Program-made: the position numbers and the translations under genes
Notes under the pieces: generated by a model
The model's input: the letters and a program-made list of their open reading frames with translations, nothing else
Told to the model about the DNA's origin: nothing
The model's database searches: none
In this document: piece after piece, positions 45,992 to 57,171 of the stretch
Layout of the letters: each line of letters begins with the position of its first letter
Position numbering within the stretch: the first letter of the stretch is position 1
Assembly (NCBI GenBank): GCA_010909165.1
Contig: MU008199.1
Span: forward strand, 638,248-702,247
Length of the DNA: 64,000 nt
Origin: Anthoceros angustus
Taxonomy: Eukaryota; Streptophyta; Anthocerotopsida; Anthocerotales; Anthocerotaceae
Direction of reading: 5' to 3'

Positions 45992-46405
45992 CTACAAACT
46001 AAAATGCCACCAAAACATTGAAGACAGCCTACCTGAAGGATGGATGTGGGCAGCAAGCACTTCGTGATGGACATCGTGCACCCTTTTCCTCTTGGGCCCC
46101 CTAGAGCACTTTATGCCCAAATCTCGACATTCCGGAGGAATGATATCAGCATCTTCCTCAGTCACAGCATCATGAGGAAGATGCTGATGCTGCTTCTCCT
46201 CAGCAGGTATATCAACTTTTGCTTGCTCCTGTTCGCCACCCTCCAAGTCCTGCTCGACTAGTTGAAGATGAATAGTTGTTTCAGTCGGAAGGGGTGTCCT
46301 ACAGGCTTTAGGAGGGTACAGTGTTTCAGGCTCCTTCTCTGCACTCTTCACATGCTTCACAAAATTAGACCACACAGATGTTGTCTTCTGGCTGTCAGGT
46401 ACCAT
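45992..46405 (-). pseudogene. Acidic/Glu-rich ORF of the CACTA element
   Basis: A 137-codon frame. Its first two thirds are acidic (EGGEQEQAKVDIPAEEKQ and EEDADIIPPE), and it ends in a basic patch (SRGPKRKRVHDVHHE). It lies upstream of the transposase-24-like frame on the same strand and may be an earlier exon of the same protein. No catalytic motif was seen. Confidence 0.35.
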
Positions 46406-49280
46406 GTTGATAGCTTCAAGCTTCTTAACGTTCTCCTGCGGGTTACGGCGTCGTTCTCTTCAACTTCTACCAATAGTGCATCATGGTTACCGCTAAAAGT
46501 AACGTCAACGTCAGCATGTATGGCTCATGGCGGGTTTGGGCGGAAGGATCTTCGTGCACTCCTGGATGTATTGCCGGCCGTGCATTTGATCCCCAACCAC
46601 CTCCTCTGCGATCTGCAGCTTGTGCATCGATCCACAGCCCCTTCTATAGGAGGCGATAGAGCGCCCCAACGGCCCGGGACGGTGATCTTGGTCGCTTTTG
46701 CCTTCACTGGCGCCCTTCCTCGCCCAAGTCTGAATCGCTCTCCATGATTTTATGAGCTGGTGTGAGCTCATGCCCGTTCTTCAAATATGGCGCACACTCA
46801 TCCTTGTGAAATCGGCCTCTTCGTGTCTTCATCCTCTCCGAACATGCGGTGATGCCCTAGCGGCTCGCGTTTTGGTCCTTCACCCGCTCGGGCGTAGATG
46901 GCGTCCCGTTGTCTCCGGCCATCCGACCCTCCCACCCACGGAGGAACTTACCCTTAACTTGCCCACCGCTTTCCCTCCCTCTTGTTCCATTGCGCGTCCG
47001 GAAGCCTTGAGAGGCAAATCAAAGTCCTCCTCCTCCTTTCCCCGGCATCTTGAAGTGAGACTTTGCCACAGCTCTTTTCACTGCCGCCACTTGCCCGCCC
47101 AGGCTCTCCGTGTGTAAGCAATTTCCGCCTTCGAGTTCCGTGAATTACGATTTGGGTCCAGCCTAGTCCGTCCCATGTGGCCTCCACATCTCCTGCTACT
47201 AATGCTGCCGCCAGCGCCGGGTCTCGAAATCGGGCTCCGCTCGCAGTTGAATCTTCCTCGTCGTTTTAGGCATCTACGACACAAGGTAGGTGATTCACGG
47301 AGCTTTGGAAAGGTCGCTCAGTTAGGCGGAGGAAAAAAGGAGAACATACCTCAACCTTAGCCGGTTTAGACCACGCTTCGATGTGTCCTCCGCGCGATCT
47401 GCGTAGTAAGAATTTCAAAGTAGGGTTGTCACGGTGTGCTTGAAACCTACTGGAGTATAGAACAAGGGAGAAGAGAGGAATGACAGTCACATGGACTTCG
47501 TCTCGTGGCGGTGAACGCAGACAAGTTTCATTTCGGGATGTAACATGGCGGAAACCAACTCAAACTACACAGGGTTTATTATCCATTATTTACGGTCCAT
47601 ATATAGGCGTAAGGGTCCTTGGCCTTTGGTACCCAAGTTCACCATCCAACCCAAACTTGGCTTTGAAGCCCAAGGAGTCGTTATTTGCTTTTTCGAAGTC
47701 CAAGGAAAAGTTTTGCAATTTTCATGAGCCAAGGAAACATATTTCATCGCGAGCCTATATATAGGCCATGTAATTCTGTTTCTTTCACCCTAAGTCCAAT
47801 CCGAGGCGTGAGTGTCCTTGGATTTTGGTGCCCATGGCAACTTCACCATCCGACCCGACCACGGCTCCGAAGCCCAAGGAAATGTTATTTGAATTTTCGA
47901 TGGGTTTTGTTAACCATAGGTTTTGTTAACCATGGTTCGTCAAACCATGGATTCACGAACTCAAAGTCCAAGGAAACTCGGTCGACCCTAAAGTGTCCTG
48001 TCTCTGACCACTTGAGAGCAAGATCGGCGGGCACTTTCATCGATCGTGTTGCACGCCGATCGGATCAAGCTCGGACGCCCGCCATGTGGCGTGTAACGCC
48101 TGTTTGCATTTGGGTGCACATGGCATGCTGCCATTGGTCACACTTGGACACCATAGGGGCCCCGCGCCCATCCTCGTCGATGCCGAGCCCAATTCCATGA
48201 TGTGCGCACACATTATCGGCAAGCGGCGTTTCATGATTCGCAAGTCAAGGATATTTTAACCAAACCCTAACTCAAGTTTTCCTTGGGCTTGTAACCAAAC
48301 CCTAACTCATGTTTCCCATGGGTTAAGGTGTACCCTAACCCCTAACCCGAAAGCCAAGGAGACTTGGGTTTCCATGGCTATATATGCCTCCATGGCGGGA
48401 TATGTAACTAGGGTTTATGGTTTGGTGAAAGCGAATCTTGTTGACCACTCCAGTTTTGCGCACACCATCCTGGCTCTCAGTTACCTGTCACTTGTCTAAA
48501 GGCACGCGGGCATTTCATCTGTAATGGACATCATTGAATCCACTCAGTTTCTCGCAGCGTGGCAGGCATCCATTGGTGCCAGATGGGCATAAATGGAGGC
48601 ATTGCTTGTTTGGCACACTCGACTCCGGCTTCGGATTTGCATGGTTCGTTTGGTCTTCCCACGAAGCCCGAATCCAGGCCTTCTTATTCTGTCCTAGATT
48701 TGCATGAAGCGCGCCTTAAGTTCTTCCTTGCCCTCGCGCCGCAAAGGTGAATTTTGCTCGACGTGCTTCATGGTTCCTTCGCTCCTCACAGCGGCTTTGA
48801 AGCTAGCGAGGGCAAGGAAGAACGGCTTCCCAATGTCTGGAGGAAATGGCGCAATCGGATGGCGGTGGCGGAGTGCCTAGAGATTTATCGCCGACATGGG
48901 AGGCGGGAATCGGAGGCTTCGCGCGACCCACACACGCCGATGAGGATGCGGACGGCGCGCCCCAATCTCTGGGAGGCCTTGGATTTCAAGAGGCGGGTAA
49001 TGGAGATGGGCGATGCTTCATGGAAATTACCTCGAGGCTCCATCGAGGCGCCCGGACCTAGGTTGTGGCTTCCTTGATTGGATTGAAGCACAACGACACT
49101 TTTGCAAGTCTACTACTGAGCTCAGCGATGTGGAGATGATCGAAGGAGGATTTTCAGCTTGTCCCGTCGCAGCCCCTTTGTTCTCGTTTCTGGTCGCCTA
49201 GCCCAAGCCTTAAGCGATGTACAGGTTACCTCTCGATTTTTCTTTTAGGGTAATAAGGCGTGGTTTATCATCAAAACCCA
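46406..49280. other. CACTA interior without identified gene
   Basis: Several open frames on both strands (for example 46262-46747 plus, 48754-49077 plus) lack known motifs. A diverged direct repeat with a period of about 206 bp lies at about 47585-47700 and 47790-47905 (shared gtccttgg, tttggt, ttcaccatcc and gaagcccaagga). No TNP2 transposase signature was recognised. Confidence 0.4.
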
Positions 49281-49693
49281 TTCTAAATTAGTCTTGTTCT
49301 AAACGTGTCTCGTCGTAAAGGGTCTTGTTGTAAACTCTCTGAGTGTAGTAAACTATGGGATGTTGTAAAATACCATTGGCATGTTGTAAAAGAACCCGTT
49401 GTAATGGAGAAAGTCATGTAGTAAATTGATGGCCCGTAGTAAACAAACATGCCATCGTTGTAACATCCATAAGCTCATTGTAAATAACAAGTGCCCGTAG
49501 TAAAATCCATTTTGTTTTGCCACGTCATTTTGCTTTGGCAAAACAAGCCTAGTAAAGTTGGAATGAGGTTTAGTAAATTGTGGCTATACTTGAAAATAAT
49601 ACATGGACTTGAAACGGTGCCTTCAATTGACGTAGTAAAATGGGCTCGTGGTAAAATGCACCCTGTTGTAAAAGCGCAATTAGTAAAGTATAC

Positions 49694-49707
49694 TTTTCCT
49701 AGTAGTC
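49694..49707 (-). repeat. CACTA terminal repeat (right)
   Basis: The reverse complement reads gactactaggaaaa, one mismatch (the terminal base) to the left terminus. It is preceded by about 400 bp of gtagtaaa/gttgtaaa motifs. Confidence 0.7.
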
Positions 49708-50459
49708 GGCTCACCCTCTCGGCTCCATGCAAACCTCTCCAGCTCACAGCCTTGAGGTGCCTCTCAGGCCCCTCCCATACTCCAAGTTTCCCGATGGCTG
49801 TCTTCAACCTCCTTGTTCTCACCTCACCGCCCCATTCAATCTCCACTTTCACAAACATCTGATGCCTCTCCAGTCCTTACAAGGTTCTCATCCAGACCTC
49901 TACAAAGACTTCACCAACCCTCAAAATACTTGTTCGACTACCTCCCGCAATCATTCCGTCTCATCCACTCACGGGTCCTCAACCTCCGATCCACGGCTTT
50001 CTTCTTCAAGAACACAAACATCACTTATAGACTTCTCCTTCTTACTCCTCTCAAACAAATTAATCAGCAATTCTCCATGTCCAAAGATTCTCCACTTCTC
50101 TCGCCACCTTCGCCCAAACACACAAGCCCATGTGTCTCCAACTCACTTCAACTTCCTCAGCCTCCCTTCTACACACAGTGCCCCCGCCTGCCTTCCCTCA
50201 CACACGACCTCCAACACCTCGAAACTCAAACACAAGGTGAGTACTAGACAAATCAAGAGAATGAGTAAGAGAATGGACAGCCTCCCCACAACCCCTTCCT
50301 CTTGACCTTGGGAACTCCTCCAAGGAGACCACAAGGCTTCCCCCCTTTCTTTCCACCACCCTTGCGGATCGCCACAGATCTTGGCAACTTGGTAGTCTTC
50401 TTAGCTCCTCCCGTGATGTAGAAACAATGTCTAGACTTACAGATCTGGTACTCCCAAAC
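49708..50459 (-). other. Possible coding fragment of unknown identity
   Basis: On the minus strand an open stretch at about 50145-49980 reads GDTWACVFGRRWREKWRIFG and then HGELLINLFERSKKEKS. In a neighbouring frame at 49858-49700 it reads MFVKVEIEWGGEVRTRRLKT. The composition (Trp, Gly, charged residues, few stops) looks more like genuine coding DNA than chance, perhaps a gene fragment caught between transposons. I do not recognise the protein. The plus strand is also open here (49727-50305), though Ser/Thr/Pro-rich. Confidence 0.3.
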
Positions 50460-50709
50460 TGTGGAAATATGATAATGGTGCAAACCAATTGAGTATTTAT
50501 CAATTACATTATTGTAGATATGCAAGAAAGCATTAGTAAATTGATTGTAGCAACTAGACTTATTCTAGTAGCCAAGAGACATGACCTTTGGCCTAGGGAC
50601 GTAACCCTAATGAAAGGGTAAGCTAAATAAATTAAAGCTATATACACACATACACTAGATAGCTAGATATAATAACTATAAGTAATAACTCAACACTCTA
50701 TCTTCAATA
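50460..50709 (-). repeat. Copia-2 3' LTR
   Basis: Matches 56926-57166 over its whole length. ctcccacttgt at 50710-50720 is the purine tract read on the other strand. Confidence 0.88.
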
Positions 50710-51826
50710 CTCCCACTTGTTGATTATTGCATAGTGTCTGCCTCTTCTCCATGAGCACCTTGTGCTGTGAGCTTGAGCTTGAGTGTGTGTGTGTACGTTT
50801 GACAGTGCCATCACCCAACCGCGTAATGGAGCCTCTGTGAAGGCGGCCTGCAGGTGTGCCATAAGCATAATAGCTTGCCTTTACGTTCCGGTCTTCATTC
50901 TTTCACTTTCTAGGCGAGACCAAGCTCCTAGGCAAGATGTCTTCATCTTGAGTCATGGACTGTCCTCACCGCCAGCCGTGTCTACGGAGGGATGCTCTAG
51001 GTAGGTTTGCACCGCTAGAACGATCGCCTCCATCTCCCGATGAGGCAAAGGGAGTAACCACTCGCGTGCCGGTCTGGCGGGCCCGGGCCGCCCCTAGGGG
51101 CAGCAAAGGAACAACGCCGTGCTTGAGGAGCGGCGCCGGCAGCAGTGCAAGTGGAGCAAGAGCCCTGCAGGAAGACCGAGATGGGAGCTCCACCGCCTCG
51201 CCCCAGCTGTAAAGTGCTTATTTTCTCGAGCTTGTTGATGCCCTTGGTCGAGAAGGGTGAGTTCAAGTATGCATCTGGCGAGCCACATCCTCCTGCACCA
51301 CCCAAGTTCCCGAGCCTAAGAACGAGTCGTCGGAGACAAAATTGTTACCCTCGGTTGTGCTCGGTTGTGCTTATAGTGTGCTTGGTCACAGTCAAGATGG
51401 TGAGAGTCCGTGTCCAGGCTCTGGGCTTTGATGACCACATCATAAGCTTCTATAGTAAGTATTACTCTTCTGTTTGGGCGTAATCCTTTACGCCACATTT
51501 AGTTTGCCAATTTTCCTAAACCCCTGCAGTCTCGCCAAGATGAATTCACTACCTTTTCCTATCAGCTCCCACTCGCCCCTCGGGATCCGAGGAACGCGAC
51601 GAGGAGGAGGCCGGGCACCAAGGAGAGGATCTCCTACGAGGAGAGAAGAGAAGAAACTCCCTCGTTCGGTGGTGAGACATTCTCTACTTCATCGGACTAT
51701 GCATCTTGGGAGAAGATTTGAGACTCCTCTACGTGAGTAGGAGGTCCCTTTACAGAGTCTCTCTCCAAGCTATGATGATCCCGATGGCCCGTAATGATTG
51801 GGGCTGTTCCTAGCTCATAGGCTAGG

Positions 51827-52114
51827 TTAGGATTGGTTTTGCTTGGCCTCTGGGTAGCCCTCGTGGCTGCCCATGCCCAAACTTTTCATGTGCTGTGTGT
51901 GCGTCCCTACTCGGCTTTTGTGAACAAATCGCTGGATTGTCTGTTGGTACATACTCCGATTGTCGACTGATTTGATAAGATCCCTAATGAAGTGGTATTC
52001 CACTTCCACGTGCTTGTCGGGAGTGAAAAGGGTTCTTGGCCAGTTCATGGATCCTTGGTTGTCGGTTCTAATAGTGGTGCAAGTAGGGAGTGGCAATCCC
52101 AGCTCCTTAAACAT
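51827..52114 (-). pseudogene. Copia-2 RNase H end
   Basis: A 95-codon frame with ELGLPLPTCTTIRTDNQGSM and KHVEVEYHFIRDLIKS, the conserved DNQ and K-H-x-x-x-x-x-H-F-x-R of copia RNase H. Confidence 0.85.
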
Positions 52115-52775
52115 TAGCTTGCACCAAGCTATTTCTTTAGCGCAGATGTGAGGACCCGATATTCATTGATCGGAAGTTGCTGCTGTTGGTTGCTTCTTGC
52201 TTGACCAGCATATGGGCCCTCCCACCATGACAACGTGCCGGAACCGACCTCCGTGTATCTATGTCACCATAATCGAGTCGATATATTCTCAAGTGGTGTG
52301 CGGTGTATGTGCGAATCGAATCCCAATGTTGGATGTTCCTTCAGATACCTAACCACCCTCTTAACACCAGTCGGCGTTTGACCGGGTTCTCGAGGTATTG
52401 CGAGAGCACACTTGTGGTGTAGGCTACATCGTCGTGTAGTGTTGGCGGCATAGATAAGTTTGCCAACTCCCTTTTTAGGGGACCGACCTCATGTCTTCTA
52501 TGTCCTTTTTGGTTTGGGACACATGGACTTGCTAAATTTCATCCGGATGGCGTTAGTCGCTGGTTGCATCCTTCAAAGGTACACATTCTAACGATCGGTA
52601 TGTGAGAGATATAGATCTGTTTTCTATCCTCCTCGAATAAGGATTCCAGCTCAAGTGCTCCAAGGTTAGTCATTTCAAACTTGGTAGATAGCAGCTTGTT
52701 AACTTTGGTGATGAATGTGGGCTATTGCAGGATAGAATCAAATCATCAACATACACTGCGAGATAGCACACAACG

Positions 52776-53194
52776 TCACGGATCTGTAAACATACGTCTC
52801 AAAACACATTTCACGAATCCAAGTGCACGCAGTTCTTCATCCAGGACAGCATTCCACTCTAATGCTGATTGCTTCAGGCCATAGAGGGTTTTTATTAGGC
52901 GCAAGACATGATCTTCCTTGCCTGTTACTTCGTATCCTGAGGGCTGCTGCATGTAGATTTCGGTGTCCAACTTGCCATGTAAAATGCGGTCTTTACATCA
53001 AACATGTCTAACTCGTAGTCTTGATGTGCTGCCAGGGCACAGATTGTGCGAAAGGTGGCCAGCTTCATCACAGGAGCATATGTTTCGAAGTAATCGAGAC
53101 CAGGCACTTGCGAAAAGCCACGAGCTACAAGTCGTGCTTTGTACCTATCAAAACTTCCATCAGCCTTTACCTTGATTTGAAGACCCACTTGCAA
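52776..53194 (-). pseudogene. Copia-2 reverse transcriptase (N-terminal half)
   Basis: Two frames join. The first is YKARLVARGFSQVPGLDYFE, YAPVMKLATFRT and DMFDVKTAF (53194-52925). The second is EIYMQQPSGYEVTGKEDHVL and LIKTLYGLKQSALEWN (52970-52776). The YVDD motif that should follow is eroded (a trace near 52750). There are frameshifts within and after the domain. Confidence 0.88.
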
Positions 53195-53798
53195 GACACC
53201 ACCTTACGTCCGAGGTAACTTAGCTAGTTCCATGTTCCATTTTGATCGAATCATATTCTAATTGAATTGCCTTTTCCACTCTGCGGTCGGCTAAGAGCTT
53301 CTTTAGGATTGAGGTTCGATAGGATCCAGTAGTGCATTAGCTGTTGGTTTTCTAAAGTCACTGGGTGATAACTGGTGCCCGCTTCTCTTGCGGATAACGG
53401 CTCGGTTGTGGTGGAGCGAGCAAGGGTTGAATCTCAGTTCAACCTCGCATCAAGAAGATGAGCATCTTGACCTCATCCTCGTCAATGTCCGGATCGGTCC
53501 GTGGATCGGTAAAAGGTCACCGTTCAGTTACGCAATCGGAGGTTCTCGCAAATGTTCAACAAAATTTTCTGGTTCATCTCCTTGCTCCTGAGCATCATTT
53601 TGCTGTTGTTCTTCCCCCCCTGCAGGAGCAATCTCCGCAAGAGCAGAATCATCGAAAACAGTGACGTCAGGCAAGGTAGAAAGATCAAAGTCCTCCTGTG
53701 TGGGAGTAGCTCCCACTTGCTGCCAAGTTCGACCTTCATCAAAGGTCACGCTCCGTGCATAGACCACCTTGTTAAGGTCGTCATACACTTATAAGCTT

Positions 53799-54460
53799 TT
53801 ATACCTTGATGTATCCTATCATGAGGTACTTCTTGGCCTTAGCTAACTTGGTTCTCTTGGCCTTAGGGATGAAAGCAAAAGCGATGCATCCGAAAGTGCG
53901 AAGATGTTGGATAGTCGCTTGCCCCAAAGCTTCAAAGGGGTCTCCAATCACGGCGGTTGTAGGCGATGCATACGTAGACACATGTCATAAGGGCTTCCAT
54001 GGGATAGTGGCAAAGAGGCTTGGTGAAGCATAGGAGACCATCTCCTGCGGTGTCAAGTTCAAGCGCTCGGCCATTACATTGCGGCGTATACACAAGCGTA
54101 AGTTGTCGCCTATCCCTTCGTCCTTGCGGTGAGTGGAATTCATTAGATGTGAATTCTCCACCATTGTCTCGAGCGTAGGACTTTCAGATTTTCCGTCCAT
54201 CTCTGCAAGTTTCATGTAGTCTTTGAACAGAAGCATTCACTTTTAGCTTTCAAGATGTAAGCCATGACAAATCTCGTCTTGTAAAATGCAGAGGAAGTAT
54301 CGGCCACCACCGATTGAGGGCTGCGAGAGTGGCCCACATATGTCGATGTGCACAAGTTCAAGCACTTAAGCTCGTGAGGAGTCTTGTTCTTGAAGGCTGA
54401 TGACGTTTGGACAGCACGCTTCACACGAGAGGTAAGGATGGCAACCGCCAATTTTACCAT
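53799..54460 (-). pseudogene. Copia-2 integrase remnant
   Basis: Broken pieces include CLNLCTSTYVGHSRSPQSVV followed by YKTRFVMAYILKAKS (compare the usual H-x-D-x-x-G-P-x-x), the NSTHRKDEGIGDN region, and the C-terminal HLRTFGCIAFAFIPKAKRTK. Catalytic residues cannot all be placed. The pre-integrase region PEMTRNLIVRRLNMDNQ lies at about 54750-54680. Confidence 0.75.
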
Positions 54461-55156
54461 CAGCAGTCACTAGCTAGTTTTTGCAACTTTTGTGAGGGTG
54501 ACCTAAGCGTGCATGCCATAACCTAGCTTGTTCTTCTTGCTTTACTGTCTCAGCGACCTTGAAGCTAGGCTAGCCTTGGCATGATGGTGTGAGTGCGATC
54601 TAAAGAGATCATGGTCGGATGATCCATAGGCTAGGATTTTGCGATGATCAAAAGCATCTATAATATCCACATTCGGAGTGAAGAGGATGTGACTTTGATT
54701 ATCCATGTTCAACCTTCTAACAATCAAGTTTCTTGTCATTTCGGGCACATGATACATACATGGCAAGAGTGTGATGCCGAAGGACAGTAGCTGCAACACG
54801 CACGCAAGCCTACTATCGTCACCTAGGTAAACAAATCATTGTGAACTAACTGTGACGAATGAACTGTCGAAAGCAGATGTGCGTTGCACTGTATCAAGGA
54901 ACCACTCTGTATGGGTTTGCCTTGAGTATTTGCGACAAGCATGTGGGGTTAGCAAGAGGGTAGGAAAACTCCGGTCCCTACATGAGGCTGCGGTGCCTTG
55001 TTTAGTCACCACAACATGTGTCCGAGAAGTGGAGTTGCCCTCCTTGCGAGGTACTCGGGCTGCTTCTTTTTTCGACTCTCCCAATGGCCTGAATTTGGCA
55101 CCGTGGCACTTTCCAGCCTTCTTGGGCTTCTTGGTGTAGAGGCTCCTTGCGAGCTA

Positions 55157-55886
55157 CTAGCACCGAGGTATTTTGTCTACCTCAGTTGGGCTTCTTGCCC
55201 TTTCCTTTGTTGTTAGTGTACAAAGCTTGCTGCAGACGCGTTTGAATTGTCCTCTTGTGACTTCTTCAGAAGAGCTCCCACTAATTCGCAAATGTTGTTT
55301 TGGGAGATCAACACCGCACTGGGCAATCTTCCGCCCTTGTAGTTGCGAGGTGTTGAATGAGGTCACGAAATGTGCCCAAGATTCGTGGAGTGACATCATG
55401 AAATGCAGAATGAGAGCCTGGTCCTTCACACTATCCTGTGCAGCACTTTCAAACTTGGAGATTAGGGATCTGAAGGTAGTCAGGTGTTTTTCAATGGATT
55501 CTCCTTCTTTCATCTTCAAGTTTTGTATGTTGCGAAGTGCTGTCATTTGACTTGTGTCATCAGTTCCAGCAAATAGACTTTGGAGCCGCGTCCAAATATC
55601 GGCTGAGGTTTTGCAACCAGAGGTCTGTCTCAACATGTCAGTCGACAGACCACTCCGTAGGAGGAACTGTGCAGCTTCATCCTTTGTGGTCCAAGCATCA
55701 AGTGCCTTCTGTTCAGCAGCTGAGGGGGTGCCACTGATTACAGGAGCCTTTGACGTCCCATGAACCCAAGGCCACAACTGCTTGTTTTGAAGGGCACCAC
55801 GCATTCTAAGTACCCAGATGTCATAATCTGCCCCCGCGAATCTATCCTTCTCTTTGAATCCCTCCCGGCTAAATTAGAGTCACCCA
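55157..55886 (-). pseudogene. Copia-2 gag (UBN2-type)
   Basis: Gag probably starts MGDSNLAGRDSKRRIDSRGQ near 55886 and continues, after a frame change near 55800, as an open frame with LQNKQLWPWVHGTSK, AAQFLLRSGLSTDMLRQTSG, ADIWTRLQSLFAGTDDTSQM, NLKMKEGESIEKHLTTFRSL and HESWAHFVTSFNTS. These are the UBN2 capsid features. The expected zinc knuckle after about 55150 is not readable. A broken protease patch TEWFLD is near 54900. Confidence 0.88.
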
Positions 55887-56925
55887 TGTTTAGGGGCCTG
55901 TTAGTCCCCTCACGTGAGGATTTTATGGATGAATTTCTAATGCACACCGGTGCAGCTAATGTGTGAGGATTCGAGAGAAGAGTTATGATGCTACACGTGC
56001 ATCAGGATGCTGCAATGTTTCTGGTAAGATGGGTTCGACGTTGGTCCACTCAAATTGACCAACTCCTATCTACCTTTTCCCTAATGTTGTGTTTCCTAAT
56101 CTCCCGATTAAAGGAATAGGTCATGCAGATGGACACGAGTTTGGATTCTCAAATTTGTGATGCTTGTTAGTTTTGTAGCATGCTTACAAAGTCCCTCCGA
56201 TTGCGAGGTTAGCAAGAAGAGCAGCCTCAACAAAGCAAGCAATTTGAAATCCAAGTGACCAATCGATCCAAAGAACGATTGTAAGTCCTCGAAGCAAGCA
56301 AGCTTTACTTATGTTTTCAAAACGTCTCTACATGTCATTGTTGTGATTCTAGTCTAGAACTTAAATGTGTGATCTTTGGTATGTGGTGGCGCGTTTGTGG
56401 TTAGGAAACCCGAGGATTGCTGTTACCAACAATGGCGGTTGCACATTTGGGAGATTGTGTGAGTCCTCGTGGAGGCGGGCGATGGTGAAGATCGTGAGAG
56501 TTCTTCTCACCGCTTCTCTTGCGCACCATGTTGTATTTGGCGATTGCCATCCAGCCGCATCTGCGTCCGAGGATCGGCCATTCATTTGGCGAATTCTTGT
56601 GTTTTGGAAAATTCCAAGAAACATATTGTAATTTTATATGATTTTATAAAGATATTTGCCACTTGGCGATCGTTCTAGTGTCGATGACATTGCTTTGCAA
56701 CAATGGCGATGATGCGCTAGAACGGCTCCTAGAAATGCAAAATTTCTATTAACAAATCAAGCAAAAATAGCTACAAAAGGTTTCTCAAACATTTTCTTGA
56801 TTTCTTATTAGAAACTAATTTCTAATCAAGAAACAAACACAAAGAACATTTTATGCACATCAACATGTGCACAATTTAATGTGCATTCTTGTGAATGCAA
56901 TGCACCTAGCATTGCTCGATACCAT

Positions 56926-57166
56926 TACGAAATATGGAAATGGTGCAAACCAATTGAGTCAATTACATTATTGTAGATACAAGAAAGCATTAGTAAATTG
57001 ATTGTAGCAACTAGACTTATTCTAGTAGCCAAGAGACATGACCTTTGGCCTAGGGACGTAACCCTAATGAAAGGGTAAGCTAAATAAATTCAAGCTATAT
57101 ACACACATACACTAGATAGCTAGATATAATAACTATAAGTAATAACTCAACACTCTATCTTCAATA
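56926..57166 (-). repeat. Copia-2 5' LTR
   Basis: Matches 50460-50709. It is preceded on the plus strand by gctcgatacca (56914-56924), the primer-binding site. Its inner edge reads cgta where the 3' LTR has ccaca. Confidence 0.85.
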
Positions 57167-57171
57167 CAAAC

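Larger units (their letters stand above)
42255..46020. repeat. Direct duplication of the CACTA left end plus flank, unit about 1.88 kb
   Basis: ggcccctctctctc with the whole following segment occurs at about 42255 and 44138, continuing through the left terminus, sub-terminal repeats and the minus-strand ORF to about 43.99 and 46.0 kb. Identity is high, with indel clusters. The second unit has the more degraded ORF. Confidence 0.9.
42380..49707. mobile_element. CACTA-like DNA transposon with duplicated left end
   Basis: The left terminus CACTACTAGGAAAA is at 42380-42393 and again at 44260-44273. The right terminus at 49694-49707 reads ttttcctagtagtc, whose reverse complement matches 13 of 14 bases. 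Sub-terminal regions are packed with short TTTACTAC / GTAGTAAA / GTTGTAAA motifs (42.40-42.90, 44.28-44.80 and 49.28-49.69 kb), as CACTA elements typically have. Inside, minus-strand pieces (43759-43349, 45658-45249, 46405-45992) look like the second, regulatory or coat-like ORF of plant En/Spm elements. No clear TNP2-type transposase was found, so the element is probably non-autonomous. No matching 3-bp TSD was seen. Confidence 0.75.
50460..57166 (-). mobile_element. Second complete but decayed Ty1/copia retrotransposon
   Basis: On the minus strand the 5' LTR is about 56926-57166 and the 3' LTR 50460-50709, about 240-250 bp each and nearly identical. CAAAC flanks both ends (50455-50459 and 57167-57171). 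The primer-binding site TGGTATCGAGC lies next to the 5' LTR (56914-56924), and a purine tract AAGTGGGAG abuts the 3' LTR. The LTR starts TATTGAAG rather than TG and ends CACA in the 3' copy. Internal order is gag, protease, integrase, RT, RNase H. All domains are frameshifted. It differs from the copia at 27.3 kb in LTR and protein sequence. Confidence 0.9.

Noticed and set aside
48255-48350. Several ccctaac motifs suggesting interstitial telomere repeats
   Set aside because: The CCCTAA units are few, not in a regular 7-bp array, and embedded in a CCAAGGAAA-type degenerate repeat.
49727-50305. 192-codon plus-strand Ser/Thr/Pro-rich frame
   Set aside because: Low-complexity composition and no motif. 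The opposite strand looks more protein-like, so it was treated as a likely shadow.
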